Below the pieces are notes generated by a model, which ran no database searches, had not been told where the DNA came from, and was given only the letters and a program-made list of their open reading frames with translations. From Bradyrhizobium jicamae (GTDB lineage Bacteria > Pseudomonadota > Alphaproteobacteria > Rhizobiales > Xanthobacteraceae), in NCBI RefSeq assembly GCF_018130695.1, contig NZ_JAFCJX010000001.1, forward strand, positions 124,001 through 188,000: a DNA stretch of 64,000 bases. Direction: 5' to 3'. The translations under genes were made by a program, and so were the position numbers. Shown here one piece after another: positions 55,013 to 63,955 of this stretch. How positions within the stretch are numbered: position 1 is the stretch's first letter; each line of letters starts with the position of its first letter.

Positions 55013-56113
55013 CTACGCCGACTTCCGCGCCGTCTCGAACGCGCGCGCCATGGCAAACCACAGCGGCTTCTTCTGCATGTTGGAGTCATAGGGCAGCGGA
55101 CGCGGCAGGCGTTGTGCCAGCGGATCCTTCTTCTTCGCGGCGTCTGTATAGAAGGAATAGTTGTCGGACAGCTCCCAGGCGATCACCACCTTGACCGCCG
55201 GCACCTTCAGCGCCGTCACCAGATATTTCTCGGCCGTCTCCGCGATCATGGCGTCACGCTGCGCGATATCGTCCGGGAACGTATCGTCGCGCACGTCGAA
55301 CTCGGTGAGATAGATATCCACGCCAAACGCAGCAAGCTGATGCAGGAACTCGGAGAAGCGGCCGGGATCATGGGGATAGCGCGGCTGCAAGTGACTCTGC
55401 AGTCCGACTGCGCTCAAGGGAACACCGGCCTGCTTCAGCTCATCGACCAGGCGCAGCAAACCTGCGCGCACCGCGAGACCGACATCGTCGTCACGTTCGG
55501 TCTGCGCCTCATTCAGGACAAACTTGGTTTTCTTGTCGACGATCGCGGCGCGCTCGAAGGCGCGGCGGATGTAGCCGGTTCCGAACGTGTCGTACCACGG
55601 TCCGAGTCGATATCCGCCCGGCGCCTTGTGCCCGGGCCAGAACGGCTCATTGACGATGTCCCACGACTGCAACTTTCCGGCATAACGTGCGACGACTTCC
55701 TCGATATAGGAGTCAAAGAACGCCTTGCGTTCGTCGGTGCTCATGCTCTTCACCCACTGCGGAACCCACTCGTTCCAGATCAGGCAATGACCGCGCATCG
55801 CGATGCGATTGCTTGCACAGAATTGCAGCAATCGATCCGCACTCTCATATCGCTTCGCTCCGGGTTGTGGCGCGATCGTGCCCATTTTCATCGCAACGTC
55901 GGTCGTGATGATTCGTGTCTGCGATGTGTAGAGTTCCCGATACGCAAGATCCTTGTCGATCACGGGGCCTGCGGCGGCGCCAAATATGAGTCCGTGTTGC
56001 GCGGCGACGGCAGCGAGACTCTGCGATGGCGCTGATTGTGACTCTCTTGCCTGCAAAGCGAACGGCGTGCTCGCGAGAACAGCAAGCGCGTTGCGTCGCG
56101 ATATCATCTGCAT
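55013..56113 (-). CDS. GH10 endo-beta-1,4-xylanase-like glycanase
   Basis: A 366-residue exported glycoside hydrolase of family 10. The signal region is MISRRNALAVLASTPFALQA, with a twin arginine. The acid/base glutamate is Glu156 in WDIVNEPFW, and the nucleophile is Glu271 in IYLTEFDVRDD. MRGHCLIWNEWVPQW is the conserved strand with HCLIW. ATG 56113 has TGGAGAGCTGCC upstream; the frame extends to 56290 without a signal peptide. It lies in a polysaccharide synthesis locus, so cutting of the nascent polymer is the likely role, as ExoK-type glycanases do; plant xylan is the alternative substrate. Confidence 0.9.
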   Translation of the reverse strand: MQMISRRNALAVLASTPFALQARESQSAPSQSLAAVAAQHGLIFGAAAGPVIDKDLAYRELYTSQTRIITTDVAMKMGTIAPQPGAKRYESADRLLQFCASNRIAMRGHCLIWNEWVPQWVKSMSTDERKAFFDSYIEEVVARYAGKLQSWDIVNEPFWPGHKAPGGYRLGPWYDTFGTGYIRRAFERAAIVDKKTKFVLNEAQTERDDDVGLAVRAGLLRLVDELKQAGVPLSAVGLQSHLQPRYPHDPGRFSEFLHQLAAFGVDIYLTEFDVRDDTFPDDIAQRDAMIAETAEKYLVTALKVPAVKVVIAWELSDNYSFYTDAAKKKDPLAQRLPRPLPYDSNMQKKPLWFAMARAFETARKSA

Positions 56114-56321
56114 GGCAGCTCTCCATTGAGTGAATGCATTCGTGCGTGTTGATGCGATCGACGCATCGACATCGCCATCGTTGCGACGCAATAGATCGAT
56201 TTCATGACGCTGCGCCGAGACACAAACTTTTTGACGACGCACGTTCCCAAGTACAAGCAATGAGCATGTCGATGTTTTCCGTGAATGCACATCTCGGCGA
56301 TCCCGTCATCCGGAGATCGAC

Positions 56322-57116
56322 ATGCCTGAAGTCCAGACTAACACTACGCCGGAACTCAACGTTGATGGCATCACCATCAATGTTCCTTCACTCTCTTCTG
56401 CCGTCAGTTCAATTGTGTCAGCCGCGCGACAAGGCGACAGCTTCAGTGTCTGCACACTGAATCTCGATCACGTTGTCCAGTTGCAGCATCGCCAAGACTT
56501 CCGTTCCGCCTATCGACGCGCGCGATTTGTGACCGCCGACGGGTTTCCCATCGTCATTCTAAGTCATCTGGTCGGCGCGCCTATTGAGCGCACGACGGGT
56601 GCCGATCTCGTTGAACCACTGTGCGAGGAAGCAGGAAAGAATGGGTTGTCGATCTTCCTGCTCGGTTCCAATGACGCGACGCTCGCGACGACGGCGCGAC
56701 GTCTGGCGGAGCGGTTCCACGGATTGAAGATTGCCGGTTATTTCGCGCCGGGTCCGAAGTTCGATCCCTACTCCGAGGAAGCCGATCTCGCGATCGAACG
56801 CATTCGCGCGTCCGGCGCCAATCTCTGCTTCGTCGCGCTCGGCGCGCCGCGGCAGGAAGTCTTCGCGGAGCGTTGCGTCGATGAGCTCGACGGCACCGGC
56901 ATGCTGTGCATCGGCGCCGCGCTCGACTTCATCGCGGGGACGCAAACCCGCGCGCCGACGATCACGCAAAAGGTGGGACTGGAATGGGCCTGGCGGATGC
57001 TCAGCAATCCGCGCCGTCTTGGGCCGCGCTACATCAGTTGCATGGCCGTCGTGCCCGGCCTGCTCGCCCGCACACTCCCGCAAATTGTCAACGCTCGCGT
57101 AAGGAAGGCAGCATGA
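56322..57116 (+). CDS. WecG/TagA/CpsF-family glycosyltransferase
   Basis: A 264-residue cytoplasmic GT26-type transferase. The motifs CTLNLDHVVQLQHRQDFRSA, RARFVTADGFPIVI, FLLGSNDATLATTARRLAE and CFVALGAPRQEVFAE are typical. It adds an N-acetylmannosaminuronic acid or similar sugar to a lipid-linked acceptor in known relatives; the sugar here is not known. ATG 56322 starts the gene; it is divergent from the GH10 gene across 208 bases, which probably hold both promoters. Confidence 0.88.
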   Translation: MPEVQTNTTPELNVDGITINVPSLSSAVSSIVSAARQGDSFSVCTLNLDHVVQLQHRQDFRSAYRRARFVTADGFPIVILSHLVGAPIERTTGADLVEPLCEEAGKNGLSIFLLGSNDATLATTARRLAERFHGLKIAGYFAPGPKFDPYSEEADLAIERIRASGANLCFVALGAPRQEVFAERCVDELDGTGMLCIGAALDFIAGTQTRAPTITQKVGLEWAWRMLSNPRRLGPRYISCMAVVPGLLARTLPQIVNARVRKAA

Positions 57117-58390
57117 CCTCGACTTTGACACTGGCCCTGCGTGCGCGAAACGCGACACCGCGACCGCGCCGCTACCAGATCTGCTTGATGCATCCATTCG
57201 ACCCGCGCAGCCAGAAGGTCGGCGGGCTCGAAACCTATCTGCGCGATTTCATCACCTTCCATCCGCACGACACCGACATCCTGTTCATCGGCATCGATGC
57301 CGCCGGCGACCTGGCGCTCGGCGAGATCCACAAGCTGACCTTCAGGGGACGCACGTTCGATTTCCTGCCGATCCTGCAATACACCGATGAGCAGGCGCGC
57401 GAAGCCGCGCGGACGATCCGCTCGTCCCTGACCGGCCAGTTCTTCATGGCGCTGCTTCGTCATTTCGGGACGATTGCGAAGCTGACGCGCGGGCGCGGAT
57501 GCAGCATCGACCTGCGGCGTGTGGAATTCTCCTGGCTCCCGACCGTGCTGCGGCTGCCCTTCGTCCAGATGCTGCATGGCGAAGGTGCGCCGAAGCTGAA
57601 GATGGATTCGCTGCTGCGCAAATACTCCTTTGTCCACAACACCGGCGAGCGCTTTGCGGTGGCGATGAGCGAGAAATTCCTCTGCGTCAATCCGCACATC
57701 ACGGAGCGGCTGCAGAAGACCTATCCGCGCAACAGCGACAAGATCGATACGCTGTGGACATGGGTCAACACCGACATCTTCCGCCCGCAATCTTTCCCGA
57801 AGGGCGTGTCTCCGTTCCGGATCGTGTTCGCTGGCCGGCTCGATGAATTCAAGGATCCCGCGCTGATGTTCACCACGATCGCGCGCCTCCGCGAGCGCGC
57901 GGGCAGCCCGATCCAGTTCGACTATATCGGCACCAGCGATCCGCATCGCTTCAAGGAGTTTGCCGCGATCGAGGACATCACCGTCAGGCACGGCTTCAAG
58001 GATGCCGCGGGAATGGCAGCGACCTTGGCCAGCGCCCATGCCGGTATCCTCACCTCCGAGTTCGAGGGCATGCCACGCTGCGTGCTGGAGACGCTCGGCG
58101 TCGGACGTCCCGTTGTCGCCACGCATCTGCCCCAACTCGAGGCCGTGATCGATCCCGGTGTCAGCGGATTCCTGGTACCGCGCGAAGGCACGCGGGAGGA
58201 GATGGCCGAGGCTTTGGTGCAGCGTTTCCTCGAGGTCCGCGAGGCGATCGCAACGCGGCGGATGGATCCATTGGATGTTGCCGAGGTGATCGAGCCCTTC
58301 ACGCCTGCGACCCAACTCGCCCGCGTGTTCCGCTTCCATCAGGAGATCCAGGATGCCCGACACCCTGCCGTCGCGTCAGCCGCTCTCTAG
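57113..58390 (+). CDS. Glycosyltransferase, GT4-like
   Basis: A 425-residue GT-B glycosyltransferase. The N-terminal part has QKVGGLETYLRDFI, and the C-terminal one has RIVFAGRLDEFKDPALMF, ITVRHGFKDAAGMAATLAS and ILTSEFEGMPRCVLETLGVG with the EX7E-type motif. ATG 57113 overlaps the previous stop by four bases; the frame open from 56906 is antisense to nothing real. Its 3' end overlaps the next glycosyltransferase by 38 bases. Confidence 0.87.
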   Translation: MTSTLTLALRARNATPRPRRYQICLMHPFDPRSQKVGGLETYLRDFITFHPHDTDILFIGIDAAGDLALGEIHKLTFRGRTFDFLPILQYTDEQAREAARTIRSSLTGQFFMALLRHFGTIAKLTRGRGCSIDLRRVEFSWLPTVLRLPFVQMLHGEGAPKLKMDSLLRKYSFVHNTGERFAVAMSEKFLCVNPHITERLQKTYPRNSDKIDTLWTWVNTDIFRPQSFPKGVSPFRIVFAGRLDEFKDPALMFTTIARLRERAGSPIQFDYIGTSDPHRFKEFAAIEDITVRHGFKDAAGMAATLASAHAGILTSEFEGMPRCVLETLGVGRPVVATHLPQLEAVIDPGVSGFLVPREGTREEMAEALVQRFLEVREAIATRRMDPLDVAEVIEPFTPATQLARVFRFHQEIQDARHPAVASAAL

Positions 58391-59576
58391 CCTTCCCGCG
58401 ATGAACATCCTGATCCTGACCAGCGAGTTCACGCCCGTGATGGGCGGGATCGGCACTTACGCCTGCGAGATCGCCGCCGCGGCGTCGCGGCTCGGCGCCG
58501 AGGTGACGATGGTCGCGCCCGACTACGGGCGGTCGCGCTCGGAAGACGATGCCCGCCTGCCCTTCAACGTCGTCCGCTTTCCCGGCGGCTTGCATTCGAT
58601 GCGGCATCTGCCGCAGAAGATCATGATTGCCCGCCGCGAGGTGCGTCGAAATCATTATCACGTGGTCCATGCCGCCGACTGGCCCTTTTTCATCCCGGCC
58701 GCGCTTTGCCGATGGGACACGCCGGCGCGCGTGGTGATGACGGTGCACGGCACCGAGATCAACGAGGCGCAGACCCGGCTCAAGCGCCTCGCCGTGCGCG
58801 GCGCGGGTGTGTTCGGTCCGCGCACCGAGGTCGTCGCCAATAGTCACTTCACCGAGAATTTGTTTCGCGAGCGCTTCGCACAGCCGGCCGCACATACCGA
58901 GGCCATCCTGCTCGGCGTCTCCGACTTCTGGTTCGGCGAGCGGCGGACGCGCGCCGAGGTCCGCGCCGAGCATCATCTGGCCCGCGATCAGATCGTGATC
59001 GTCACCGTCGCGCGGATCACCCGACGCAAGGGCCATCATCTCACGCTGCAGGCGCTGGCCCGCCTGCCCGATCATCTGCGCAAGCGGGTGACGTGGCTTG
59101 TAATCGGGCCCGACGGCGAAGCCGAGTACGTCAAGCAGCTGCGCCAGCTCGCCGGCGGCGTCGATTGCGACGTGCGCCTGCTCGGCTCGCGCTCGAACGA
59201 GGAGATCCGCGACATCTATGGCGCGGCCGATCTGTTCTGCCTGACCGGCTTGCCGGATTCATCCGGCCGCGTCGAAGGCTTTGGCCTGGTCTATCTCGAG
59301 GCCGGCGCCGGCCGACTGCCCAGCATCGCCACAGCCGTGGGCGGCGTGCCCGACGCCGTCCCCGATCAGGAAGCAGGCCTGCTCGTTCCGCCCGACATCG
59401 ACAGCATCGCGCGCGCCATCACGCTGCTGACAGCGGATTACGATCGCCGCAAGGCGCTCGCCGCCGGCGCCTTCGCCCACGCGCAAGAACTCTCGTGGGA
59501 GCGTTGCGCCGCCGCGACTTATGGACTGCCCTATGCCGGCGGCCGTGCCGGACGGGTCAGCGCGACCGCCGCATGA
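58353..59576 (+). CDS. Glycosyltransferase, GT4-like
   Basis: A 407-residue GT-B glycosyltransferase. NILILTSEFTPVMGGIGTYA is the N-terminal glycine-rich loop, VARITRRKGHHLTLQALAR the start of the donor domain, and GRVEGFGLVYLEAGAG the EX7E-type motif. ATG 58353 has AGGAGATCCAGG upstream inside the previous gene; ATG 58401 (MNILILTSEF) is the alternative but lacks such a site. Donor sugar unknown. Confidence 0.87.
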   Translation: MPDTLPSRQPLSSLPAMNILILTSEFTPVMGGIGTYACEIAAAASRLGAEVTMVAPDYGRSRSEDDARLPFNVVRFPGGLHSMRHLPQKIMIARREVRRNHYHVVHAADWPFFIPAALCRWDTPARVVMTVHGTEINEAQTRLKRLAVRGAGVFGPRTEVVANSHFTENLFRERFAQPAAHTEAILLGVSDFWFGERRTRAEVRAEHHLARDQIVIVTVARITRRKGHHLTLQALARLPDHLRKRVTWLVIGPDGEAEYVKQLRQLAGGVDCDVRLLGSRSNEEIRDIYGAADLFCLTGLPDSSGRVEGFGLVYLEAGAGRLPSIATAVGGVPDAVPDQEAGLLVPPDIDSIARAITLLTADYDRRKALAAGAFAHAQELSWERCAAATYGLPYAGGRAGRVSATAA

Positions 59577-59983
59577 GGGGCGTCATCGCCGCGCTGCTGC
59601 TCCTGCTTGCGACCCAGGCGGCGCACGCGGACGCCGACAATTGCCGCCGGAGCCGGGAATATCTGCTCGGCAGTCTCGGTGGCGACCTGACCTTGCCGCC
59701 ACAGGCCTATAACGACCTGTTCAAGATCTGCGCGGCGGCGAGCGTCATGTCGAATGTCAAGGATGCCTACATCCTCAAGGATGGCGGCATCGCCGTCGTG
59801 CCCAAGCAGGATAGCATTGCCGCCACGGCGGGGACGCTATCGCAGTTCTGCGACGCCTATCCGCGGGCCACGCTGCGATTCCTGACGCGCAAGGACCTTG
59901 CGCTCGCAAAGACCTTCATCGGCATTGTCCAGATCTCGTCGACGTCAGCGACGCCGTGCAAGAAGATCAAGGGCCTTACCTGA
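59573..59983 (+). CDS. Small exported hypothetical protein of the polysaccharide locus
   Basis: A 136-residue protein with a clear signal peptide (MRGVIAALLLLLATQAAHA, cleavage near residue 19) and a mature part of about 117 residues with three cysteines (DNCRRSREYL; FKICAAAS; SQFCDAYPR) and a fourth near the end (ATPCKKIKG). I recognise no family. The start overlaps the glycosyltransferase stop by ATGA, so it is translated with the locus. A periplasmic role in polymer assembly is only a guess. Confidence 0.7.
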   Translation: MRGVIAALLLLLATQAAHADADNCRRSREYLLGSLGGDLTLPPQAYNDLFKICAAASVMSNVKDAYILKDGGIAVVPKQDSIAATAGTLSQFCDAYPRATLRFLTRKDLALAKTFIGIVQISSTSATPCKKIKGLT

Positions 59984-60985
59984 CCATTGCCGCACCGGCT
60001 TCGCGCCCTGCCGCTCATAATATTTCGGCATCGCCTGCGGCGGGATCGCCTGCTCGGCGCGGCGCCCGAGGAAGTAGTGGCCGCTGGCGGCATCGGACAC
60101 CGCGCGCCCGCGCGCGAGTGAATCGAAGAAGCGGAGCCAGAAGAACGGCAGCGAGATCAGCCGTGACAGCTTGTCGCCTGCGCCCAGCGCGCGAGCGAAG
60201 TAGCGGATCGACCACAGCAAGGCAACGCCGGGGCCGCCAACCGGTCCGGCGCCGATCTCGGAGAAGCGCCGGAACAGCCAGCGATGACCGCTCTGCGTGA
60301 AGCGCGAGAAGTCGTAGGCACGCTCGTGCACCTGCTGCATGAACGGCGTTTCCGCATAGACCACCCCGTTGCGGCGCAGGACGCGATGGATTTCGCTCAC
60401 CACGGTCGCAGGCTCCAGCACGTGTTCGAGCACGGCCTGAACCCAGACGCCGTCGAACACACCATCCTCGAACGGCAAACTGTGGGCGTCCGCGACCAGC
60501 GTGGTGTGCGCAGACGCGTAGACATCGGTTCCGATCAATTCGATGCCGTCATCCGCATAGAGCGCTTCCGCGCCGGAACCGACGGTAGCACCACCGATCA
60601 CGAGCACCACGGGCTTTCGCGACTCCTGCTTGAGCAGATCGATGAAGCGCTGACAGTTCGCCCCGGCAACCGGGTTCCGGCCGAAACCAAGCGCATGCAG
60701 GCGAGAGCCGAGCGAGCGGCGCGATACGTCGCGCGGCATCACCGAGCCGTTGTCGGCTTGATACATTGTTCGATCGAAGATGCTCGACGCAAAATCGATC
60801 AGCACGAGCTGGTCATCGACGCAGGGAAATCCAGCGGTGTGGTACTCGCAATCGGTGCTGGAACAGGCCGGCTGTGCGCTCAAGCCACGCAGCGACGATC
60901 CGCAGCCCGGACAGCGAAGAACGCGCGCCCACCACGGCGTCCCCACATGCTCACCGTCCTGTCGCGCGGCAGCCGAACCGTCCAA
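59945..60985 (-). CDS. SAM-dependent methyltransferase with N-terminal zinc ribbon
   Basis: A 346-residue protein. Residues 1-60 hold a Trm112-like metal site (RCPGCGSSLRG and ACSSTDC). The class I methyltransferase follows, with VLVIGGATVGSGAEALYAD, DAHSLPFEDGVFDGVWVQAV and VVSEIHRVLRRNGVVYAETP. The start at 60985 is a TTG preceded by GCGAGGTTTCA; a GTG at 60946 is the alternative. Its 3' end overlaps the convergent small-protein gene by 39 bases. It probably methylates a sugar or cap residue; unproven. Confidence 0.8.
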   Translation of the reverse strand: MDGSAAARQDGEHVGTPWWARVLRCPGCGSSLRGLSAQPACSSTDCEYHTAGFPCVDDQLVLIDFASSIFDRTMYQADNGSVMPRDVSRRSLGSRLHALGFGRNPVAGANCQRFIDLLKQESRKPVVLVIGGATVGSGAEALYADDGIELIGTDVYASAHTTLVADAHSLPFEDGVFDGVWVQAVLEHVLEPATVVSEIHRVLRRNGVVYAETPFMQQVHERAYDFSRFTQSGHRWLFRRFSEIGAGPVGGPGVALLWSIRYFARALGAGDKLSRLISLPFFWLRFFDSLARGRAVSDAASGHYFLGRRAEQAIPPQAMPKYYERQGAKPVRQWSGKALDLLARRR

Positions 60986-61135
60986 TGAAACCTCGCAAGA
61001 TCAGCACATCACCAGTTCCGTCACCGGAACCACCTTTCCAGATCATTTCAAGATGTTACTGATCCGCTCGCGGCAGCGCAACTGCGCGAGATGCAGCGCT
61101 AGCCAGCCGGAACAATTCGCGCGTTGCGTGACAGT

Positions 61136-63955
61136 CTACACAATCAGCAGATCGTGCGGCGTCAGCGGCGTGACGACGCCGGTGAGCGTGATCGAGGCAC
61201 CATGACCGAGATCGATGATCGTGTCGTGGCCAACGACATGAATGTTGAGCTGCGCGATGTCGGCGACGATCGATGAATCGATCTGCAACGTGTCGTGGCC
61301 CGCGCCCTCGCCAACGTGGAAATTGTTGATCACATCCTGGCCGGAGGCCTGCTTGAAGACGAAGGTGTCGCCGCCGGCGCTGGTCATGAAGTCGTTGCCC
61401 GCGGTCGAGGTCAGCGTGACGCCCGATGCGCCGGCCGACATCGTGTGTGAGCCGTCGTTGTTGTCGAAGGTCGTCGCCAACCGGTGCCCCGACGAATCCA
61501 GCACATCGTGTCGCGCGGAATAGCTCTGCCCGGTGATGCCAAACGTATCGACGGTCCGGCTGCCGTCAACGTGACGCACAGTTTGCGTCGTCAGGTCGCC
61601 GTCGGCATCGTAGCTCGACTGCACGTAGCTGCCATCACTCTTCGTCACCGTCTCCTGCGCCAGATGTCCGGCCGCATCGAACTGATCGAGGGTCTTGGTC
61701 CCGGCGGCGTCGACGGTCTGCCGGACGAACAGCGAGTCATCCGCGCGGAACTGCTCGATCAGCACGCTGTGACCTGAGGCATCGTTCAGGACGTGCTGCG
61801 AGGTGTAGTCCTTGCCTGATATACCAAAGGTGAAGATGTCCCGCGAGCCGTCGGCATGACGGAACGTCTCCAGCGTCAACGTCAGACCATCCGACGCGTA
61901 GTTTGCTTGCGCATAAGAGCCGTCCGTCTGCGTGATGGTTTCCTGCGAGAGATGGCCGGCGCCGTCGAACTGGTCGACCGTGCGCACCCCCGCGGTATCG
62001 ACCCCCTGCTTCAGGAGCAGCGAGCCATCGGCGCGGAATTGCTCGATCAGCATGCTGTGGCCGAAGGCGTCGACGACGCTGTGCTGCGACGCGTAGGCCT
62101 TGCCGGTGATGCCGGAGATATACACGTCGCGTGAGCCGTCGGCGTGCCGAATGGTCTGGTCGGCCTGCAGTCCCGACAATTGCAGGGATGCCGCATCGCT
62201 CGCGGTGGCATTGCTGGTCAGCAGGCTGGTGCTAACAGTCTTGTCGGAAAACTTCAGGAATTCGACATTGGTCAGGTGATCGGTGCCGTCGCGGCCGGTC
62301 ACCTTGTCGGTGATGGTGACGACATTGCCCGACAGGCTGATGTCGTAGTCGGAGGCCTTGCCCGAATAGACCGCGGTATCGGTTCCGGCGCCGCCGTCGA
62401 TCGTGTCGTTGCCGGCACCGCCATAGATCAGATCGTTATCAGTTCCCGAACCGTAGAACCAATCCTGATGGCTGGTCGCGTCGAGATGGATGGTGCGGAC
62501 ATAGAGGTCGAACGAATTGGGCGAGCTGGCGTTGGTCGTGTCCGTCGGCATCACTGCGACGCCGTTGACCGAGATATCCTTGAGATGCAGCGCGCGGCCC
62601 GAGGCGGAGTTCACCAGCTCGATGTCGAGGCTGTTGATCGTGACCGGATTGGCGAAGGTGACCGTGAATGTCTGGTAGCCGGACGGATCGGTCGCCGGCT
62701 TGAACTCGAACGTTCCGGAGACCACCTGACCGTTCACCAGCACCCGCACCTGCGCGCCGACGCCGTTGACCACGGAGCCGTAGCCGGTGAGCGTCACGGT
62801 CGTCGACGTCAACGGGCTGATGGTCGCGGGACCTGCGACGATGACGTCGTTCCCAGCACCGCCGTGGATCACGTCATTGCCGAGCCCGGTGGTGATGGTG
62901 TCGTTGCCGCGACCGAGATCGATGACGTCACCGACGGCCGATCCGATGACGTTCAGGTTCGGCGTCGCTCCGCCTCCGTGAAAATACTGGGAGACGATCG
63001 TTGCGGCCGGCTTGCCCATCACGGAATAGCCCGTGCTGGAATATTGGTTGCTCAGATCCCACTGCCAGAGCTCGACGCCCTTCAGCCAGTTGCCGCCCTG
63101 CGCGGTCCAGACCTGGAAGAAGGCGTTGTACGCATCGGCCTGCGCCGTCGTGTTCGGCGTGCCGCTGGTGTTCCATGAGGCCGGTGAGATCGCGGTGCCG
63201 TCGACGCTGCGATAGCCGACCTCGGTCATCAGAACCTGTTTGCCATACTGCTCCGACAGTGAATGCAGGAAGTCGACCGGCGATTTGTAGTTGAAGGCGG
63301 CCGCGTAGTACGGATTCATCGGAACTTCGTTCCAGGCGTGAATCAGATCATCCACGGTCGGCGTCGTGCTCGAGGTCAGCGGCGGATAGGTGTTGACGCC
63401 GATGACGTCGAGTTCATCCCAGAATCCGACCTTGGCGGCCTCGTCGGTCGCGGCCGAATAGGTCAGTTCGCCGTGATAGACCTCGCGCACCGCCGAGATG
63501 ATGTCGGTCCAGTAGGCGCGATATTGCACGCCGGACAGGCTGCTCATCTCGTTGCCGATCGCAAACGTCGCGACGCCGCCCTCCTGCGCGATGGTGGCGA
63601 GATGAACGATCTCGGCCTTGTAGGACGCAAAGAAGCTCGCGACGTCCGACGGCGCAAGGCTGGAGACTCGGGTTCCATCGAGCGACGAGAGCATCGGCCG
63701 GAAGACGACGGAGAGGCCCGCGGCTTCCGCGGCCAGAAAGCCTTTCAACAGGCTCGCGTCACTCTCGGTCTTGCCGGCATCGGCGAACACCGTGTTGCCG
63801 GTTCCGGTTTGCGTCCAGATCCGCGCGCTGAGCTCGATCGAATTCGATCCGAGCGAGGCGATGGTTTGAAATGCCTGGTTCGCGGAGCTGCTGGAGAACT
63901 GACCATTCCACTCGGAGAGTGCACCAAATCCTTGAACGTCGAAAATGCCAGTCAC
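61136..63955 (-). CDS. RTX-type secreted glycoside hydrolase with CBM60-like module and tandem repeats
   Basis: A 939-residue protein without a Sec signal peptide, expected to leave by type I secretion. Residues about 1-330 are a clan-A TIM barrel with acid/base Glu136 (FAIGNEMSSL) and nucleophile Glu245 (VLMTEVGYRS), closest to GH113-like or GH39-like enzymes. RTX calcium repeats follow (GLGNDVIHGGAGNDVI, about 343-374). Residues about 378-500 resemble a calcium-dependent xylan-binding CBM60 module. A second RTX group (GAGNDTIDGGAGTDTA) is near 505-525. From about 598, two full repeats of 95-96 residues and a partial third start RHADGSRD/RHVDGSR. GTG 63955 has CAGGAGCTGAAGC upstream. Substrate inferred from the modules and the locus. 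Confidence 0.85.
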   Translation of the reverse strand: MTGIFDVQGFGALSEWNGQFSSSSANQAFQTIASLGSNSIELSARIWTQTGTGNTVFADAGKTESDASLLKGFLAAEAAGLSVVFRPMLSSLDGTRVSSLAPSDVASFFASYKAEIVHLATIAQEGGVATFAIGNEMSSLSGVQYRAYWTDIISAVREVYHGELTYSAATDEAAKVGFWDELDVIGVNTYPPLTSSTTPTVDDLIHAWNEVPMNPYYAAAFNYKSPVDFLHSLSEQYGKQVLMTEVGYRSVDGTAISPASWNTSGTPNTTAQADAYNAFFQVWTAQGGNWLKGVELWQWDLSNQYSSTGYSVMGKPAATIVSQYFHGGGATPNLNVIGSAVGDVIDLGRGNDTITTGLGNDVIHGGAGNDVIVAGPATISPLTSTTVTLTGYGSVVNGVGAQVRVLVNGQVVSGTFEFKPATDPSGYQTFTVTFANPVTINSLDIELVNSASGRALHLKDISVNGVAVMPTDTTNASSPNSFDLYVRTIHLDATSHQDWFYGSGTDNDLIYGGAGNDTIDGGAGTDTAVYSGKASDYDISLSGNVVTITDKVTGRDGTDHLTNVEFLKFSDKTVSTSLLTSNATASDAASLQLSGLQADQTIRHADGSRDVYISGITGKAYASQHSVVDAFGHSMLIEQFRADGSLLLKQGVDTAGVRTVDQFDGAGHLSQETITQTDGSYAQANYASDGLTLTLETFRHADGSRDIFTFGISGKDYTSQHVLNDASGHSVLIEQFRADDSLFVRQTVDAAGTKTLDQFDAAGHLAQETVTKSDGSYVQSSYDADGDLTTQTVRHVDGSRTVDTFGITGQSYSARHDVLDSSGHRLATTFDNNDGSHTMSAGASGVTLTSTAGNDFMTSAGGDTFVFKQASGQDVINNFHVGEGAGHDTLQIDSSIVADIAQLNIHVVGHDTIIDLGHGASITLTGVVTPLTPHDLLIV

